Below, in pieces: positions 17,974 to 27,002 of a DNA stretch of 64,000 bases (within the stretch, counting starts at the first letter, position 1; every line of letters starts with the position of its first letter). Below the pieces are notes generated by a model. That model was not told the DNA's origin. It was given only the letters and a program-made list of their open reading frames with translations, and ran no database searches. The translations under genes were made by a program, and so were the position numbers. Origin of the DNA: Campylobacter concisus (GTDB lineage Bacteria > Campylobacterota > Campylobacteria > Campylobacterales > Campylobacteraceae); contig NZ_PIRO01000001.1 of assembly GCF_003048905.1 (NCBI RefSeq), positions 124,001 to 188,000 of the forward strand, read 5' to 3'.

Positions 17974-19611
17974 TTGCAAGCACTAGCTTTAAAATATCGC
18001 CCTAAAAATTTTGATGAACTTATCGGTCAAGAAGCAGTTAGTAAAAGTCTTATACACGCACTTGACGAGGGTCGTATAAGCCACGCATATCTATTTTCTG
18101 GGCTTAGAGGCAGTGGTAAAACTTCAAGTGCTAGGATATTTTCAAAAGCTTTAGTATGCGAAAAAGGACCTACTTCAAAACCATGTGAAGTATGCCCACA
18201 ATGCATAATGGCAAATGAGTCAAGGCATATGGACATCATCGAAATGGACGCTGCTAGCCACAGAAAGATAGATGATATAAGAGAGCTAATAGAACAAACA
18301 AAATATGCTCCAGCAATGGCAAGATATAAAATTTTTATCATCGATGAAGTGCATATGCTAACCAAAGAGGCATTTAATGCTCTTTTAAAAACGCTTGAAG
18401 AGCCACCAAGCTATGTAAAATTTATCCTAGCGACGACTGATCCATTAAAACTCCCAACAACGGTGCTTTCAAGAACGCAGCATTTTAGGTTTAAGCAAAT
18501 AAGCAGATACAGCATCATTAAACATCTTGAGTTTATTTTAAGCAAAGAAGGTATTAGCTACGAAAAAGAGGCACTTGAAATTTTAGCAAGAAGTGGCGGT
18601 GGATCGCTAAGAGATACTTTGACACTTCTTGATCAAGCTATCATTTACGGGGCAAATAATGTCACGGCAAATGGCGTAGCATCAATGTTAGGACTTCTTG
18701 ATCCAGAAAAGATCGAAGAGATAATAACTCATGTTTTAAATCACGATAAGAATGCCATTAGAGTGCTCGTAAGCGAACTTGAAAGCTATGATCCAGAGAT
18801 GATAATAGATGAAATTTTGGCAAATTTAAAGCAAAAATTTATAGAAAACGACTCAAAAATTTCTCTACTTGTTTATGAAAGATTTTTTAGGATTTTGGCA
18901 CAAGCTAAAGGTATGCTAAATGTAAGTAGCGACAATGGCTTTGTACTAATGCTAATGCTTTTTATGATGATAGAAGCACTAAATTTACAAGATATCGATG
19001 ACGCTATAAATGAAGTGATCTCAAAAAATAGCGAAAATTCCACTCAAATCACAGAAGTCATCACTCAAAAAAGCCAAGCAGCTCCTGCTAAAATGCAAGG
19101 TCCATATGAACTCTTTTTAACAAAAATTTATGATAGAAATTATGATCTTGGCGAGTTTTTTAAAGAATTTGTAGAATTTAGCTTTTTTAATAACAATGAG
19201 CTTGGACTGATAGTAAATGCAAAAGATGAAAATCTTAAATATTTTAAGAAAAATTGGAAAATTTTAAATGAGATATTGCGTACGCTTTTTGGACAAAATG
19301 CGAAAATAGTAAATGCAAAGAGTGATGAGCAAAAAGCACAAACTAAGACGCCTAAAGCCTCTTTAGAAAATAATGAAAAAAGCGAACTAGACGAGCTTGA
19401 TGAGGAAATTTTAAGACTAAATGCAAATAACATTGAAACTAAAAATGAGCCAAAAACCGAGATAAAAAGCGAGCTACAAAACGAAAAAAATAACTTTGCT
19501 TTGATGCTAAATAAAGAGCCAAAAACGCCAGAAGAGCTTCAAAGACAAAGAGAACAAGGGGTTCTAAAAGAGGCCAATAGACTTTTTGGCGAGCCAACGA
19601 TTGAGAGCTAA
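17974..19611 (+). CDS. dnaX: DNA polymerase III subunit gamma/tau
   Basis: Clamp-loader ATPase of the replisome. The 545 residues start at TTG (17974) behind AAAGGAT. The AAA+ domain has YRPKNFDELIGQEAV, Walker A FSGLRGSGKTSSAR near residue 46, four zinc cysteines (CEKG...CEVCPQC), IDEVHMLTKEAFNALLKTLEEPP near 122 and sensor-type TTVLSRTQHF near 165. Beyond about residue 375 the sequence is low-complexity, with a charged C-terminal tail. No obvious slippery A-rich frameshift signal was identified, so a separate gamma form is not predicted. The 3' end overlaps ccoS by 4 bases in opposite orientation. Confidence 0.96.
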   Translation: MQALALKYRPKNFDELIGQEAVSKSLIHALDEGRISHAYLFSGLRGSGKTSSARIFSKALVCEKGPTSKPCEVCPQCIMANESRHMDIIEMDAASHRKIDDIRELIEQTKYAPAMARYKIFIIDEVHMLTKEAFNALLKTLEEPPSYVKFILATTDPLKLPTTVLSRTQHFRFKQISRYSIIKHLEFILSKEGISYEKEALEILARSGGGSLRDTLTLLDQAIIYGANNVTANGVASMLGLLDPEKIEEIITHVLNHDKNAIRVLVSELESYDPEMIIDEILANLKQKFIENDSKISLLVYERFFRILAQAKGMLNVSSDNGFVLMLMLFMMIEALNLQDIDDAINEVISKNSENSTQITEVITQKSQAAPAKMQGPYELFLTKIYDRNYDLGEFFKEFVEFSFFNNNELGLIVNAKDENLKYFKKNWKILNEILRTLFGQNAKIVNAKSDEQKAQTKTPKASLENNEKSELDELDEEILRLNANNIETKNEPKTEIKSELQNEKNNFALMLNKEPKTPEELQRQREQGVLKEANRLFGEPTIES

Positions 19612-19838
19612 ATTTTATCTTTATTAGATTTTGCTCTTTTTTTGAGAGCTTCTTTTTTGCGAAGCTCTAACTCATAAGCTTCATTTAGTGCCTCTTCATC
19701 GTCCAAATTTGCTCCGTCTAAAAATTTTCGGTAGTCCTCAAATTGTTTATTTTTTATCCCCCAAAGCACGCCAAAAAGCAAAAATGCTCCCATCAAAACT
19801 GAGATAAAAACCAACATCGCAAGTGTCGCGCTATCCAT
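19608..19838 (-). CDS. ccoS: cbb3 oxidase maturation protein CcoS
   Basis: A 76-residue small membrane protein with one N-terminal helix (about residues 6-28), then GIKNKQFEDYRKFLDG and a charged tail. CcoS helps insert heme b and copper into cbb3-type cytochrome oxidase. It follows the CcoI-type copper ATPase with a 1-base overlap, the standard ccoI-ccoS pairing. Both point away from rho. Confidence 0.9.
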   Translation of the reverse strand: MDSATLAMLVFISVLMGAFLLFGVLWGIKNKQFEDYRKFLDGANLDDEEALNEAYELELRKKEALKKRAKSNKDKI

Positions 19839-22219
19839 TATTTTTCCTTAAATTTTCTAACAATATAAAGCGAGTTTAAGATAACAATTAGCGAGCTAAG
19901 CGACATAAAAAGCGCAGCAAATAGCGGAATGACATAGCCACACACGGCAAATGGCAGAGCAAGAACATTATAAAGAAGACAAAAGAGCAAATTTTGCTTT
20001 ATCGTTTTGTAAGTAAATTTTGAGATTTTTATGGCCTTTGCTAGACTTTTTAAACTATCATCAAGTAGCACTACATCGCTTCTTTCTAAGCTTATTGCCG
20101 CCCCACTTCCCATACAAATGGCAACATGAGCAAGGCTAAGCGCTGCTGCGTCGTTTATGCCGTCTCCTACCATTAGCACCTTTTTGCCCTGCTCTTTTAG
20201 TTCGCTTATAAATTTAGCTTTCGTTTCAGGCAACATCTCTGCTCTAAACTCACTCACGCCAAGCTCATCTGCCACGTTTTTTACCACTTTTTGCACGTCG
20301 CCACTTAAGATACACACTTTCATGCCAGAGCTCTTTAGCTCGTCTATCAAGGCCTTTGCCTCGGGCTTTACACTATCTTTTAGGTAAAATTTCGCCACTA
20401 ACTCACCATTAAGCCCCACAAAAAAGCTCACATTTTCTTCAGCTTCATCAAAGCTAATACCATTTTCAACTAAAAATCGCTTGCTTCCTGCATAAAATTT
20501 TTTACCCGAAATTTCAGCCTCAACACCCTTTGCCACGCTTAAATTTGTATTTTTAAGCTCTAATTTTCTTGCGCCTTTTTGCTTTAGAAATTTAGCCACT
20601 GCCACGCTTATTTGATGATTTGATATAAGAGCTAGCGAATAAATTTCATCTAAGCTTATGCTCTCTTTTATGAAAAAATCACTAACTTCAAATTCCGCCT
20701 TTGTGAGCGTGCCAGTCTTATCAAAGACCGCTACATCGCACTTTGCAAGGCTCTCAAAAAATTTAGCCTCTTTAAAAAGCACTCTATTTTTAAAAGCCAC
20801 ACCAAGAGCGCAAACACTGCTAACTGGCGTGGCAAGTGCAAGCGCACAAGGGCAAGCGATCACGATGACGCTAACAGCCGTGACAATAGCTTCTGAAAAG
20901 CCAAATTTAAAGTACCAAAACCAAAATGTAAAAAATGCCAAAGTTAGCACGCTAAGAGAAAATTTAGAAGCGATTTTATTGACTACTAGCTCGATATTTG
21001 GTTTTTTTAGCTCTGCATTTTGGAGCAAATTTATAAGCTGATTTAGATAAGAATTTTTAAAAATTTCCTTTGCTTCATAGATGATTTGTCCATTTTGGCA
21101 AATGATGCCACTTTTCACCTCTTGCCCCACTCCCAAGGTCACAGGCAGGCTCTCTCCAGTTAGACTTGAGCTATCCACGCTTGCCTCGCCACTAAGCACT
21201 ACTCCATCAAGTAGCGCCCTCTCGCCAGATCTTAGCACGATCTTTTCGCCTAAATTTACATCCTTTGGCTCTTTTAAAATGTCCTTGCCATCCTCCAAAA
21301 CGCACACTTTTGCAAGCAACATATCGCTTAAGAAATTTGAGGTCTCAAGCGCCTTTTTCTTACCCAAAATTTCTAAAAATTTACCGATAAAGACAAAGGT
21401 TATGATCATCGCGACCGAGTCAAAATAGCTCTCCCCGCTTCTTGTAAACATCGCAAAAATGGAGTAAATATAGGTAATGCTAGCTCCGGTGATAACGAGC
21501 AAATCCATATTTGGCGAAGCGTTTTTAATGGCTATCTTTGCCCCTTTGAAAAACTCGCTACCAGTATAAAAAAGTACAGGCGTTGCTAATACAAACTGCG
21601 CAAAGCTTAAAATATCTTTTATATCGCCTCTTATGCCACTAAAATATCCACTATACTGAGCAATGGCTAGCCACATAATGTTCATCGTAGCAAAGATACC
21701 AACTAGTGCTTTTGTGTAAAAATTTCTTCTTTTCTTAGCTAGTTCATCCTCTTTTTGACTTGTAGCATAGGGCTTTGGAATATAGCCAACGGCATAAATT
21801 TTTTCAATTATCTGCTCTATTAAAAGCTCCTGCTCATCAAAAATAATGACCGCTTTTTGATTAAGCGAGTTGATATTTACCTCCAAGACGCCAGGCAAGC
21901 TAAAAAGTGCCTTTTCAAGTAGCCAGATGCAAGCTGAGCAAGTGATGCCATCGATTAAAAATGAAATTTGACTAAAGTCGCCCTCTTTTGTCACAAGCTC
22001 GCTAAAATTTGCTGCTAAATTTTTGATATTTGCACCGTTGCTTGCCGGTGTAAGTGTATTTTTGCCAAGACGTTCATAAAACTCGCTAAGCCCATTTTCA
22101 TTTAAAATTTCATAAACGCCTTTGCAACCAACACAGCAAAATTTAAGTCCGCTTTCATTTGAGATCATCACGCTTTCATCAAATTTTAATCTACAATGAG
22201 TACATCTACTTTGTGGCAT
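19838..22219 (-). CDS. ccoI: Copper-translocating P-type ATPase, CcoI type
   Basis: A 793-residue P1B ATPase. An N-terminal cysteine cluster (CTHC, CCVGC) precedes an HMA domain with CSACIW near residue 95. About eight membrane helices include the metal-binding CPC in ACPCALALATPV near 455. DKTGTLTKAE (phosphorylation Asp) lies near 497 and GDGINDAAALSLA near 695. The N-terminal CxxC cluster and adjacency to ccoS point to copper delivery for cbb3 oxidase assembly rather than general copper export. In C. jejuni the same ccoS-ccoI-rho-dnaX neighbourhood exists. Confidence 0.93.
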   Translation of the reverse strand: MPQSRCTHCRLKFDESVMISNESGLKFCCVGCKGVYEILNENGLSEFYERLGKNTLTPASNGANIKNLAANFSELVTKEGDFSQISFLIDGITCSACIWLLEKALFSLPGVLEVNINSLNQKAVIIFDEQELLIEQIIEKIYAVGYIPKPYATSQKEDELAKKRRNFYTKALVGIFATMNIMWLAIAQYSGYFSGIRGDIKDILSFAQFVLATPVLFYTGSEFFKGAKIAIKNASPNMDLLVITGASITYIYSIFAMFTRSGESYFDSVAMIITFVFIGKFLEILGKKKALETSNFLSDMLLAKVCVLEDGKDILKEPKDVNLGEKIVLRSGERALLDGVVLSGEASVDSSSLTGESLPVTLGVGQEVKSGIICQNGQIIYEAKEIFKNSYLNQLINLLQNAELKKPNIELVVNKIASKFSLSVLTLAFFTFWFWYFKFGFSEAIVTAVSVIVIACPCALALATPVSSVCALGVAFKNRVLFKEAKFFESLAKCDVAVFDKTGTLTKAEFEVSDFFIKESISLDEIYSLALISNHQISVAVAKFLKQKGARKLELKNTNLSVAKGVEAEISGKKFYAGSKRFLVENGISFDEAEENVSFFVGLNGELVAKFYLKDSVKPEAKALIDELKSSGMKVCILSGDVQKVVKNVADELGVSEFRAEMLPETKAKFISELKEQGKKVLMVGDGINDAAALSLAHVAICMGSGAAISLERSDVVLLDDSLKSLAKAIKISKFTYKTIKQNLLFCLLYNVLALPFAVCGYVIPLFAALFMSLSSLIVILNSLYIVRKFKEK

Positions 22220-22267
22220 TTTTACTTTCTTTTATCTAAAATTTTTACCAATATTATTGCATCACAT

Positions 22268-22302
22268 GCCTATTACACACCATATAAATTTATGGTAGGC
22301 AA
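22268..22302. other. Nested inverted repeat in the ccoI-rho intergenic region
   Basis: Outer arms TGCC / GGCA enclose an inner hairpin ACCATA / TATGGT with a 6-base loop. The element lies in the 289-base gap between divergent ccoI and rho. It could be an operator or an RNA structure in a leader. The rest of the gap is AT-rich; GTTATAAAAT at about 22340 is a possible -10 for rho. Confidence 0.35.
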
Positions 22303-22508
22303 ACTGCAAAAATAGGCACAAATTTCTTCTTTTGTTATCGTTATAAAATGGCGAGATTATAGCAAATCAACCATTTTTGAGCAAAAATTTTATTTTATGC
22401 CATTTCTTGACAACAAAGTTTTATTTTTATAAAATGCCAAAACTTTCAAAAACTTCTTTTTGAAACTTAGAAATTCTGCAAAATTATCCCCGCATTTAAA
22501 GAGGAAAT

Positions 22509-23849
22509 ATGGAAAATAACCAAACCGAGCAAAGTGCTTCTCAAAACACAAAAACTACAAAAAAACATCAAGTATCAAGAACACACATACCAGTAGATGG
22601 ACACAAGATCGAAGAGCTAAGAACGCTTAGTTTAGATGAGCTAGTACAGATTGCAAATAGCGTTGGTGTCGAAAATCCACGCGAATTTCGTAGGCAGGAT
22701 TTGATATTTGAGATACTAAAAACCCAGACAAAACAAGGTGGCTTTATACTATTTACTGGAATTTTAGAAATCACAAACGAGGGCTACGGCTTTTTAAGAG
22801 CCGTTGATGCAAATTTAAGCGACAGCTCAAACGACGCCTACGTTTCAAACTCTCAAATCCGCAAATTTACACTTCGTGTAGGCGACATCATCACCGGCCA
22901 AGTAAGAGAGCCAAAAGATCAGGAAAAATACTACGCCCTTTTAAAGATCGAAGCGGTAAATTACATGCCTCTAGCAGACGCAAAAGAGAGGCCGTTATTT
23001 GACAACTTAACCCCACTATTTCCAACCGAAAAGCTAAATTTAGAGTATGATCCGATGAAGCTAACGGGCCGTGTGCTTGACCTTTTCACGCCTATCGGTA
23101 AAGGTCAGCGTGGCCTCATTGTCGCACCTCCAAGAAGCGGTAAAACTGAGCTTATGAAAGAGCTAGCTCACGGCATCGCTAAAAATCACCCAGAAGCCCA
23201 GCTCATGGTGCTTCTAGTAGATGAGAGACCAGAAGAAGTTACAGACATGCAGCGCTGCGTAAAAGGTGAGGTATTTAGCTCGACATTTGACCTGCCAGCA
23301 CTTAATCACGTCCGCGTAGCAGAGCTAGTCATCGAAAAGGCAAAACGTCTAGTTGAGATGGGCAAAGACGTCATCATCTTGCTTGATAGCATAACCCGTC
23401 TAGCACGCGCCTACAACACAGTAACCCCGCCAAGCGGCAAGGTACTAACAGGCGGCGTGGACGCAAACGCACTTCACAAACCAAAACGCTTTTTTGGTGC
23501 AGCTAGAAACATCGAGCATGGGGGCTCATTAACCATCATCGCAACTGCTCTAATAGACACTGGTTCACGTATGGACGAAGTTATATTTGAAGAGTTTAAA
23601 GGCACTGGAAACAGCGAGATCGTGCTTGACCGCAATATCTCAGACCGCAGAATTTACCCAGCTATCAACGTGCTAAAATCAGGCACTAGAAAAGAAGAGC
23701 TACTTCAAAAGCCTGATGAGCTTCAAAAAATTTGGGCTATTCGCTCTGCAATCGCGACAATGGATGACGTCGAAGCGCTTAAATTCTTGTATGCAAAAAT
23801 GTTAAAAACAAAAGACAATAAAGAGCTTCTCTCTATCCTAAACGAGTAA
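22509..23849 (+). CDS. rho: Transcription termination factor Rho
   Basis: Hexameric RNA-dependent ATPase helicase. A basic, low-complexity N-terminal extension (about 1-30) precedes the Rho N domain ([26 protein letters not shown]) and the RNA-binding cold-shock-like domain with GYGFLR near residue 94. Walker A is [14 protein letters not shown] near 212, Walker [15 protein letters not shown] near 292, and the Q/R-loop region is [32 protein letters not shown] precedes the ATG. The 446 residues are of normal length. Confidence 0.97.
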   Translation: MENNQTEQSASQNTKTTKKHQVSRTHIPVDGHKIEELRTLSLDELVQIANSVGVENPREFRRQDLIFEILKTQTKQGGFILFTGILEITNEGYGFLRAVDANLSDSSNDAYVSNSQIRKFTLRVGDIITGQVREPKDQEKYYALLKIEAVNYMPLADAKERPLFDNLTPLFPTEKLNLEYDPMKLTGRVLDLFTPIGKGQRGLIVAPPRSGKTELMKELAHGIAKNHPEAQLMVLLVDERPEEVTDMQRCVKGEVFSSTFDLPALNHVRVAELVIEKAKRLVEMGKDVIILLDSITRLARAYNTVTPPSGKVLTGGVDANALHKPKRFFGAARNIEHGGSLTIIATALIDTGSRMDEVIFEEFKGTGNSEIVLDRNISDRRIYPAINVLKSGTRKEELLQKPDELQKIWAIRSAIATMDDVEALKFLYAKMLKTKDNKELLSILNE

Positions 23850-23857
23850 ATTTAACT

Positions 23858-23893
23858 GAGCTTGAAGCAGTTGCTTTGAGCTCAAATTTTTTT
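23858..23893 (+). terminator. Rho-independent terminator after rho
   Basis: An approximately 11-bp stem (GAGCTTGAAGC / GCTTTGAGCTC, two G-U pairs) with a tight loop is followed by AAATTTTTTT. Confidence 0.75.
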
Positions 23894-23979
23894 ACCTAAA
23901 ATATCAAGCTAAAAATATCTTAGAAATTTTGAATTTTCTAACTCTTGCTATTATAAAAGAGATTACGATTTTTAAACGA

Positions 23980-24192
23980 TTATTTACTAAATTTTTCTAT
24001 GTCTTGATTGATCAAATTTTCATATTCGCAAAGCTCGTTGCAAGTCTTTTTACTCTGCTCTATAAGCTCATCAAATTTAAATCCAAGCATCACAATACGA
24101 TAAAGGTTTGGCTTGTATTTTCGCCAGTTGTAAAGCGTAGCAACATCAACGTCTAGATGATAAGCCATATCACGTTTTGTCATCTTAGCCAC
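23980..24192 (-). CDS. Small helix-turn-helix DNA-binding protein
   Basis: About 70 residues. I place the start at GTG 24192-24190 because AAAGGAG lies 6 bases upstream; the longer in-frame reading to 24246 has no such site. Residues ~4-25 (TKRDMAYHLDVDVATLYNWRKYKPNLY) look like a helix-turn-helix with a YNWRKYKP recognition segment. The rest is helical (FDELIEQSKKTCNEL). Similar short HTH proteins occur in many campylobacters without known targets. It is divergent from the outer-membrane protein gene at 24351, which may be its target. That link is inference. Confidence 0.7.
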   Translation of the reverse strand: MAKMTKRDMAYHLDVDVATLYNWRKYKPNLYRIVMLGFKFDELIEQSKKTCNELCEYENLINQDIEKFSK

Positions 24193-24244
24193 TTTACACT
24201 CCTTTTTTTGAGTGATTTTATAAATTTTATTCTGATAAGAAAAC

Positions 24245-24283
24245 AATTGAATTATTTTATGTTTTTTATATATTTAATTGAAT
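24245..24283. repeat. Direct repeat AATTGAAT, 31-bp period
   Basis: AATTGAAT occurs at 24245-24252 and again at 24276-24283, start-to-start 31 bp (about three helical turns). Both lie in the divergent control region between the HTH gene and the outer-membrane protein gene. In such AT-rich DNA chance is a real alternative. Confidence 0.35.
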
Positions 24284-24295
24284 ATTTAAACTTTA

Positions 24296-24318
24296 TTTAA
24301 TCCAATAAAATTTAGAAT
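24296..24318 (+). promoter_or_regulatory. Putative promoter of the outer-membrane protein gene
   Basis: TTTAATCC (24296-24303) is followed 9 bases later by TAGAAT (24313-24318) in an AT-rich setting, 33 bases before the ATG. The same TTTAATCC element precedes the -10 of three other genes in this window. Confidence 0.45.
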
Positions 24319-24350
24319 ACCAGCCAAACATTTTTAAATAAGGAGTAAAA

Positions 24351-24950
24351 ATGAAAAATGTAGTTTTAAAAGTTGCTTTAGGATTAAGCCTGGCTAGTGC
24401 TGCTGCTTTAGCACAAGGAGCGTTCATTGGGATCGAAGGAGATTACTCTTTTAATTCAAAATTAACAGCAAAAAGCGATAATGACACAACAAAAGTCAAA
24501 AAAGCTCAACCAGGTATTGGACTAAAAGCTGGCTATGATTTTGATAGTTTTAGAGTTTATGGAGCTTACATATATGACTTTCAAGCCAAAAAATCACTTG
24601 GTGATGAAGATGGCACAGTAATAAAATGGAGTACGCATAAATTTCTAGTAGGCGCAGACTATACACCAGAATTGACAAAGGACATAAAACTAGTTCTTGG
24701 TGGCTACACTGGCTACTCAAAGCTTAAAATGGATGTATTTGACACTCATGATGGCTCGGAAAAAGCTAACACAAATGGCTGGATACTAGGTGCAAGAATT
24801 GGTACTGAATACTCTATCAACGAAAACAATGCAGTTGAGTTTGGTCTAAAAGCAGATAGAACAAAATATAGCTCTATAACAAAATATGATAATGCAAAAA
24901 TAAAAGAGACAAATGTAGGTCTTTATTTGGGATATACATATAAATTTTAA
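24351..24950 (+). CDS. Outer-membrane beta-barrel protein
   Basis: A 199-residue exported protein. A signal peptide (MKNVVLKVALGLSLASAAALAQG) is probably cut near residue 22. The mature part has alternating aromatic and polar strands (FIGIEGDYSF, GIGLKAGYDFDSFRVYGAYIYDF, VLGGYTGYSKL, WILGARIGTEYSI) and ends in YLGYTYKF, with the terminal aromatic typical of BAM substrates. About eight strands suggest an OmpA/OmpX-sized barrel. Function is unknown. A strong ribosome-binding site (AAGGAG) precedes the ATG and a perfect terminator follows, so it is a single-gene transcript. Confidence 0.85.
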   Translation: MKNVVLKVALGLSLASAAALAQGAFIGIEGDYSFNSKLTAKSDNDTTKVKKAQPGIGLKAGYDFDSFRVYGAYIYDFQAKKSLGDEDGTVIKWSTHKFLVGADYTPELTKDIKLVLGGYTGYSKLKMDVFDTHDGSEKANTNGWILGARIGTEYSINENNAVEFGLKADRTKYSSITKYDNAKIKETNVGLYLGYTYKF

Positions 24951-24959
24951 TCGCTCACA

Positions 24960-24991
24960 AGCTCAAATTTAAGAGTAAATTTGAGCTTTTT
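24960..24991 (+). terminator. Rho-independent terminator after the outer-membrane protein gene
   Basis: Perfect 12-bp stem AGCTCAAATTTA / TAAATTTGAGCT with a 4-base loop, followed by TTTTATTT. It may also serve the converging GNAT/nusA transcript. Confidence 0.9.
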
Positions 24992-25004
24992 ATTTAAAAA
25001 CGAA

Positions 25005-25484
25005 CTATAAATTTAAAAGTTTTTCTAAATTTTCGCCGTCCAAGCGATAGTTTCTCCACTCAAGAGATTGATTTTTAGCACCCATACTTTCATAAAATTT
25101 AATGCTTGGCTCATTCCAGTTTAGGCAGCACCACTCAAGCCTTTTTAAATTTTCATCATTACAAATTTGAGCTAAAAATTTAAAAAATGCCTTGCCGATG
25201 CCTTGATTTCTAAACTCTTTTTTGACGTAAATGTCCTCAAGATAAATTCCACCAAGCCCCAAAAATGTAGAAAATGTGTAAAAATAGATAGCATAGCCAA
25301 TTATCACACCTTCACTCTCGCAGACAAGGGCTTTTGCGTGATTTTTATTAAAGATAGAGTCTGCAAAAATTTCATTTGTAAAAGTGACTTGATCGCTCAT
25401 CTTTTCATAGCTGGCAAGCTCTCTTACAAGCTCGCATATCACGTCTATATCAGCTCTAGTCGCTTTTCTTATTTGAAATTTCAT
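25005..25484 (-). CDS. GNAT-family N-acetyltransferase
   Basis: A 159-residue GCN5-related acetyltransferase. The N-terminus FQIRKATRADIDVICELVRELA is typical. The acetyl-CoA loop is EDIYVKKEFRNQGIGKAFFKFLA near residue 85 (R/QxxGxG/A motif). WCCLNWNEPSIKFYESMGAK near 120 resembles spermidine/diamine-type acetyltransferases. Substrate cannot be assigned. It follows nusA with a 1-base overlap, so it is co-transcribed with it. Confidence 0.9.
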   Translation of the reverse strand: MKFQIRKATRADIDVICELVRELASYEKMSDQVTFTNEIFADSIFNKNHAKALVCESEGVIIGYAIYFYTFSTFLGLGGIYLEDIYVKKEFRNQGIGKAFFKFLAQICNDENLKRLEWCCLNWNEPSIKFYESMGAKNQSLEWRNYRLDGENLEKLLNL

Positions 25485-26587
25485 TAGTTATCACCAAAAA
25501 GTGCTTTTAAGTCTTTGATTGGCTCATTATTTTCTGCATTACTACTAGTTTTTGAGCCAAGTTCATTTAGCTCGATCTCATAGCCAGTTAGCATGCTTGC
25601 CAGGCGGATATTTATACCGTTTTTGCCGATCGCCTTGCTCTTTTGTTCGCTCGCAAGTGTCACGATTGCCTTATTTTCTTCGATCTTTACAGATGTGATG
25701 ATCGCAGGCGCCATAGCGCGAGCCACCAAGATCGCTGGCTCTGTGGTGTATTCGATCGCATCGATGCTCTCACCGTGGAGCTCTTTACTTACGGCATTTA
25801 TCCTAACACCCTTTGTACCGACTGTTGCGCCGACTGGATCAATGTTTGGAGTGGTTGAGATTAGCGCTACTTTAGCTCTTTCGCCAGGAATTCTCGCACT
25901 TCCTTGGATGATGATGCCACCGTCTTTTATCTCAGGCACCTCTGAAGTTAGCAGCGCTTCAAGAAATTTAGGCGAAGTCCTTGAAAGCTCAACCTTTATG
26001 CCTAAATTTTTATCTGTAAAAACTTTTCTAATGACTGCTTTTACCACGTCGCCCACTTTAAATTTCTCACCTTTTATACGGTTTTTGCGTGGCAAGATGG
26101 CACGAAGTTCGTCTATCTCGATAAATGTGTTTTCGTCATTATCGACTCTAACAACTGGTCCAAAGACCATGTGACCGCTCATTTCATTATATTTTTGTAA
26201 AATTTTCTCTTCAACTAGGCGCTGGATATGATACTCAAGCTCCTTGTGAAGCGTTTGAGCTGCGGTTCTGCCAAGGTTATCAAGGCTTAGCTCGTATGTG
26301 AGCTCATCTCCGATCTCTACACCACTATCTATCTTTTTAGCCTCTTTTAAACTTAAAAAGTGCTCATTATCCTCTTCAAGCCTCTCGTCATCATTTGCTA
26401 CGATTGAAATTTTTTGATAAAGCTTTAAATTTTTATTCGCATCGATACTCACATCATACTCATAATTTTCGCCATAAACCCTTTTTGCAGTATTTATCAA
26501 GGCTCTTATAACGCGCTCTTTTACATCTTCTATCTCTAAATTTTTTTCATTTGCAATTGACTCGATGATATCTGAAATTCTTTCCAT
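25484..26587 (-). CDS. nusA: Transcription termination/antitermination factor NusA
   Basis: RNA polymerase-binding factor governing pausing, termination and antitermination. I start at the ATG 26587-26585 (MERISDIIESIANEK), which has GGAGAA just upstream, giving 367 residues. Domains in order are the N-terminal RNAP-binding domain, S1 (GHMVFGPVVRVDNDENTFIE, about 125-195) and two KH domains (IPGERAKVAL, VGTKGVRI near 255 and IGKNGINIRLAS near 330). The acidic C-terminal repeats of E. coli NusA are absent, as in most bacteria outside the gammaproteobacteria. Confidence 0.96.
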   Translation of the reverse strand: MERISDIIESIANEKNLEIEDVKERVIRALINTAKRVYGENYEYDVSIDANKNLKLYQKISIVANDDERLEEDNEHFLSLKEAKKIDSGVEIGDELTYELSLDNLGRTAAQTLHKELEYHIQRLVEEKILQKYNEMSGHMVFGPVVRVDNDENTFIEIDELRAILPRKNRIKGEKFKVGDVVKAVIRKVFTDKNLGIKVELSRTSPKFLEALLTSEVPEIKDGGIIIQGSARIPGERAKVALISTTPNIDPVGATVGTKGVRINAVSKELHGESIDAIEYTTEPAILVARAMAPAIITSVKIEENKAIVTLASEQKSKAIGKNGINIRLASMLTGYEIELNELGSKTSSNAENNEPIKDLKALFGDN

Positions 26588-26689
26588 TTTTTCTCCATTG
26601 TAACGATAAATTTCGGGGATTTTTCGTGAAGTTTTGAAATTATACATAAGCCATACTTTTAATAACTTTAAGCTTATTATTAACTTTTA

Positions 26690-26709
26690 TTTAATCCTTT
26701 TTTTATGAT
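26690..26709 (+). promoter_or_regulatory. Putative promoter of the HP0268-miaB operon
   Basis: TTTAATCC (26690-26697), a run of T, then TATGAT (26704-26709). The T-rich tract before the -10 is characteristic of Campylobacter sigma-70 promoters. Confidence 0.5.
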
Positions 26710-26759
26710 GTTTTGGATATATTGACCGATTAAAATTTAAGATTTTGAAAGGATTAAAA

Positions 26760-27002
26760 ATGGAGCTAAAACTTGCAAGAGCTGAATTAGACGCAAAACC
26801 AAAAACGATTTCGCTAGAAAAAATAGAGGCAGCTGTCGAAAAAGAGGGTCAGAAAATTTTCTATTTTGATAAAGAAAACACACACAAACAACTAATCGCC
26901 TTAGTCGAGCACTTTGAAGAAAAAGGGCTAGGCGTCTATCACAGAACCGTAAAATACGGACTTGATGATAGCGACTACATGTATGAAGTGCATATACTTT
27001 AA
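26760..27002 (+). CDS. HP0268-family small nuclease-like protein
   Basis: 80 residues, starting at ATG 26760 behind GAAAGGATT; an in-frame TTG 15 bases upstream lies in the ribosome-binding site and is unlikely. The order [38 protein letters not shown], then [10 protein letters not shown] at the C-terminus matches H. pylori HP0268. HP0268 has been reported to have nicking/RNase activity with an Smr-like fold. The gene abuts miaB (TAATG overlap), an arrangement conserved in campylobacters. A role with tRNA modification is suggested only by neighbourhood. Confidence 0.85.
   Translation: MELKLARAELDAKPKTISLEKIEAAVEKEGQKIFYFDKENTHKQLIALVEHFEEKGLGVYHRTVKYGLDDSDYMYEVHIL

Noticed and set aside
25593-26174. 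193-codon plus-strand open frame
   Set aside because: It is fully antisense to nusA, has Ser/Ile/Phe-rich shadow composition and no ribosome-binding site.
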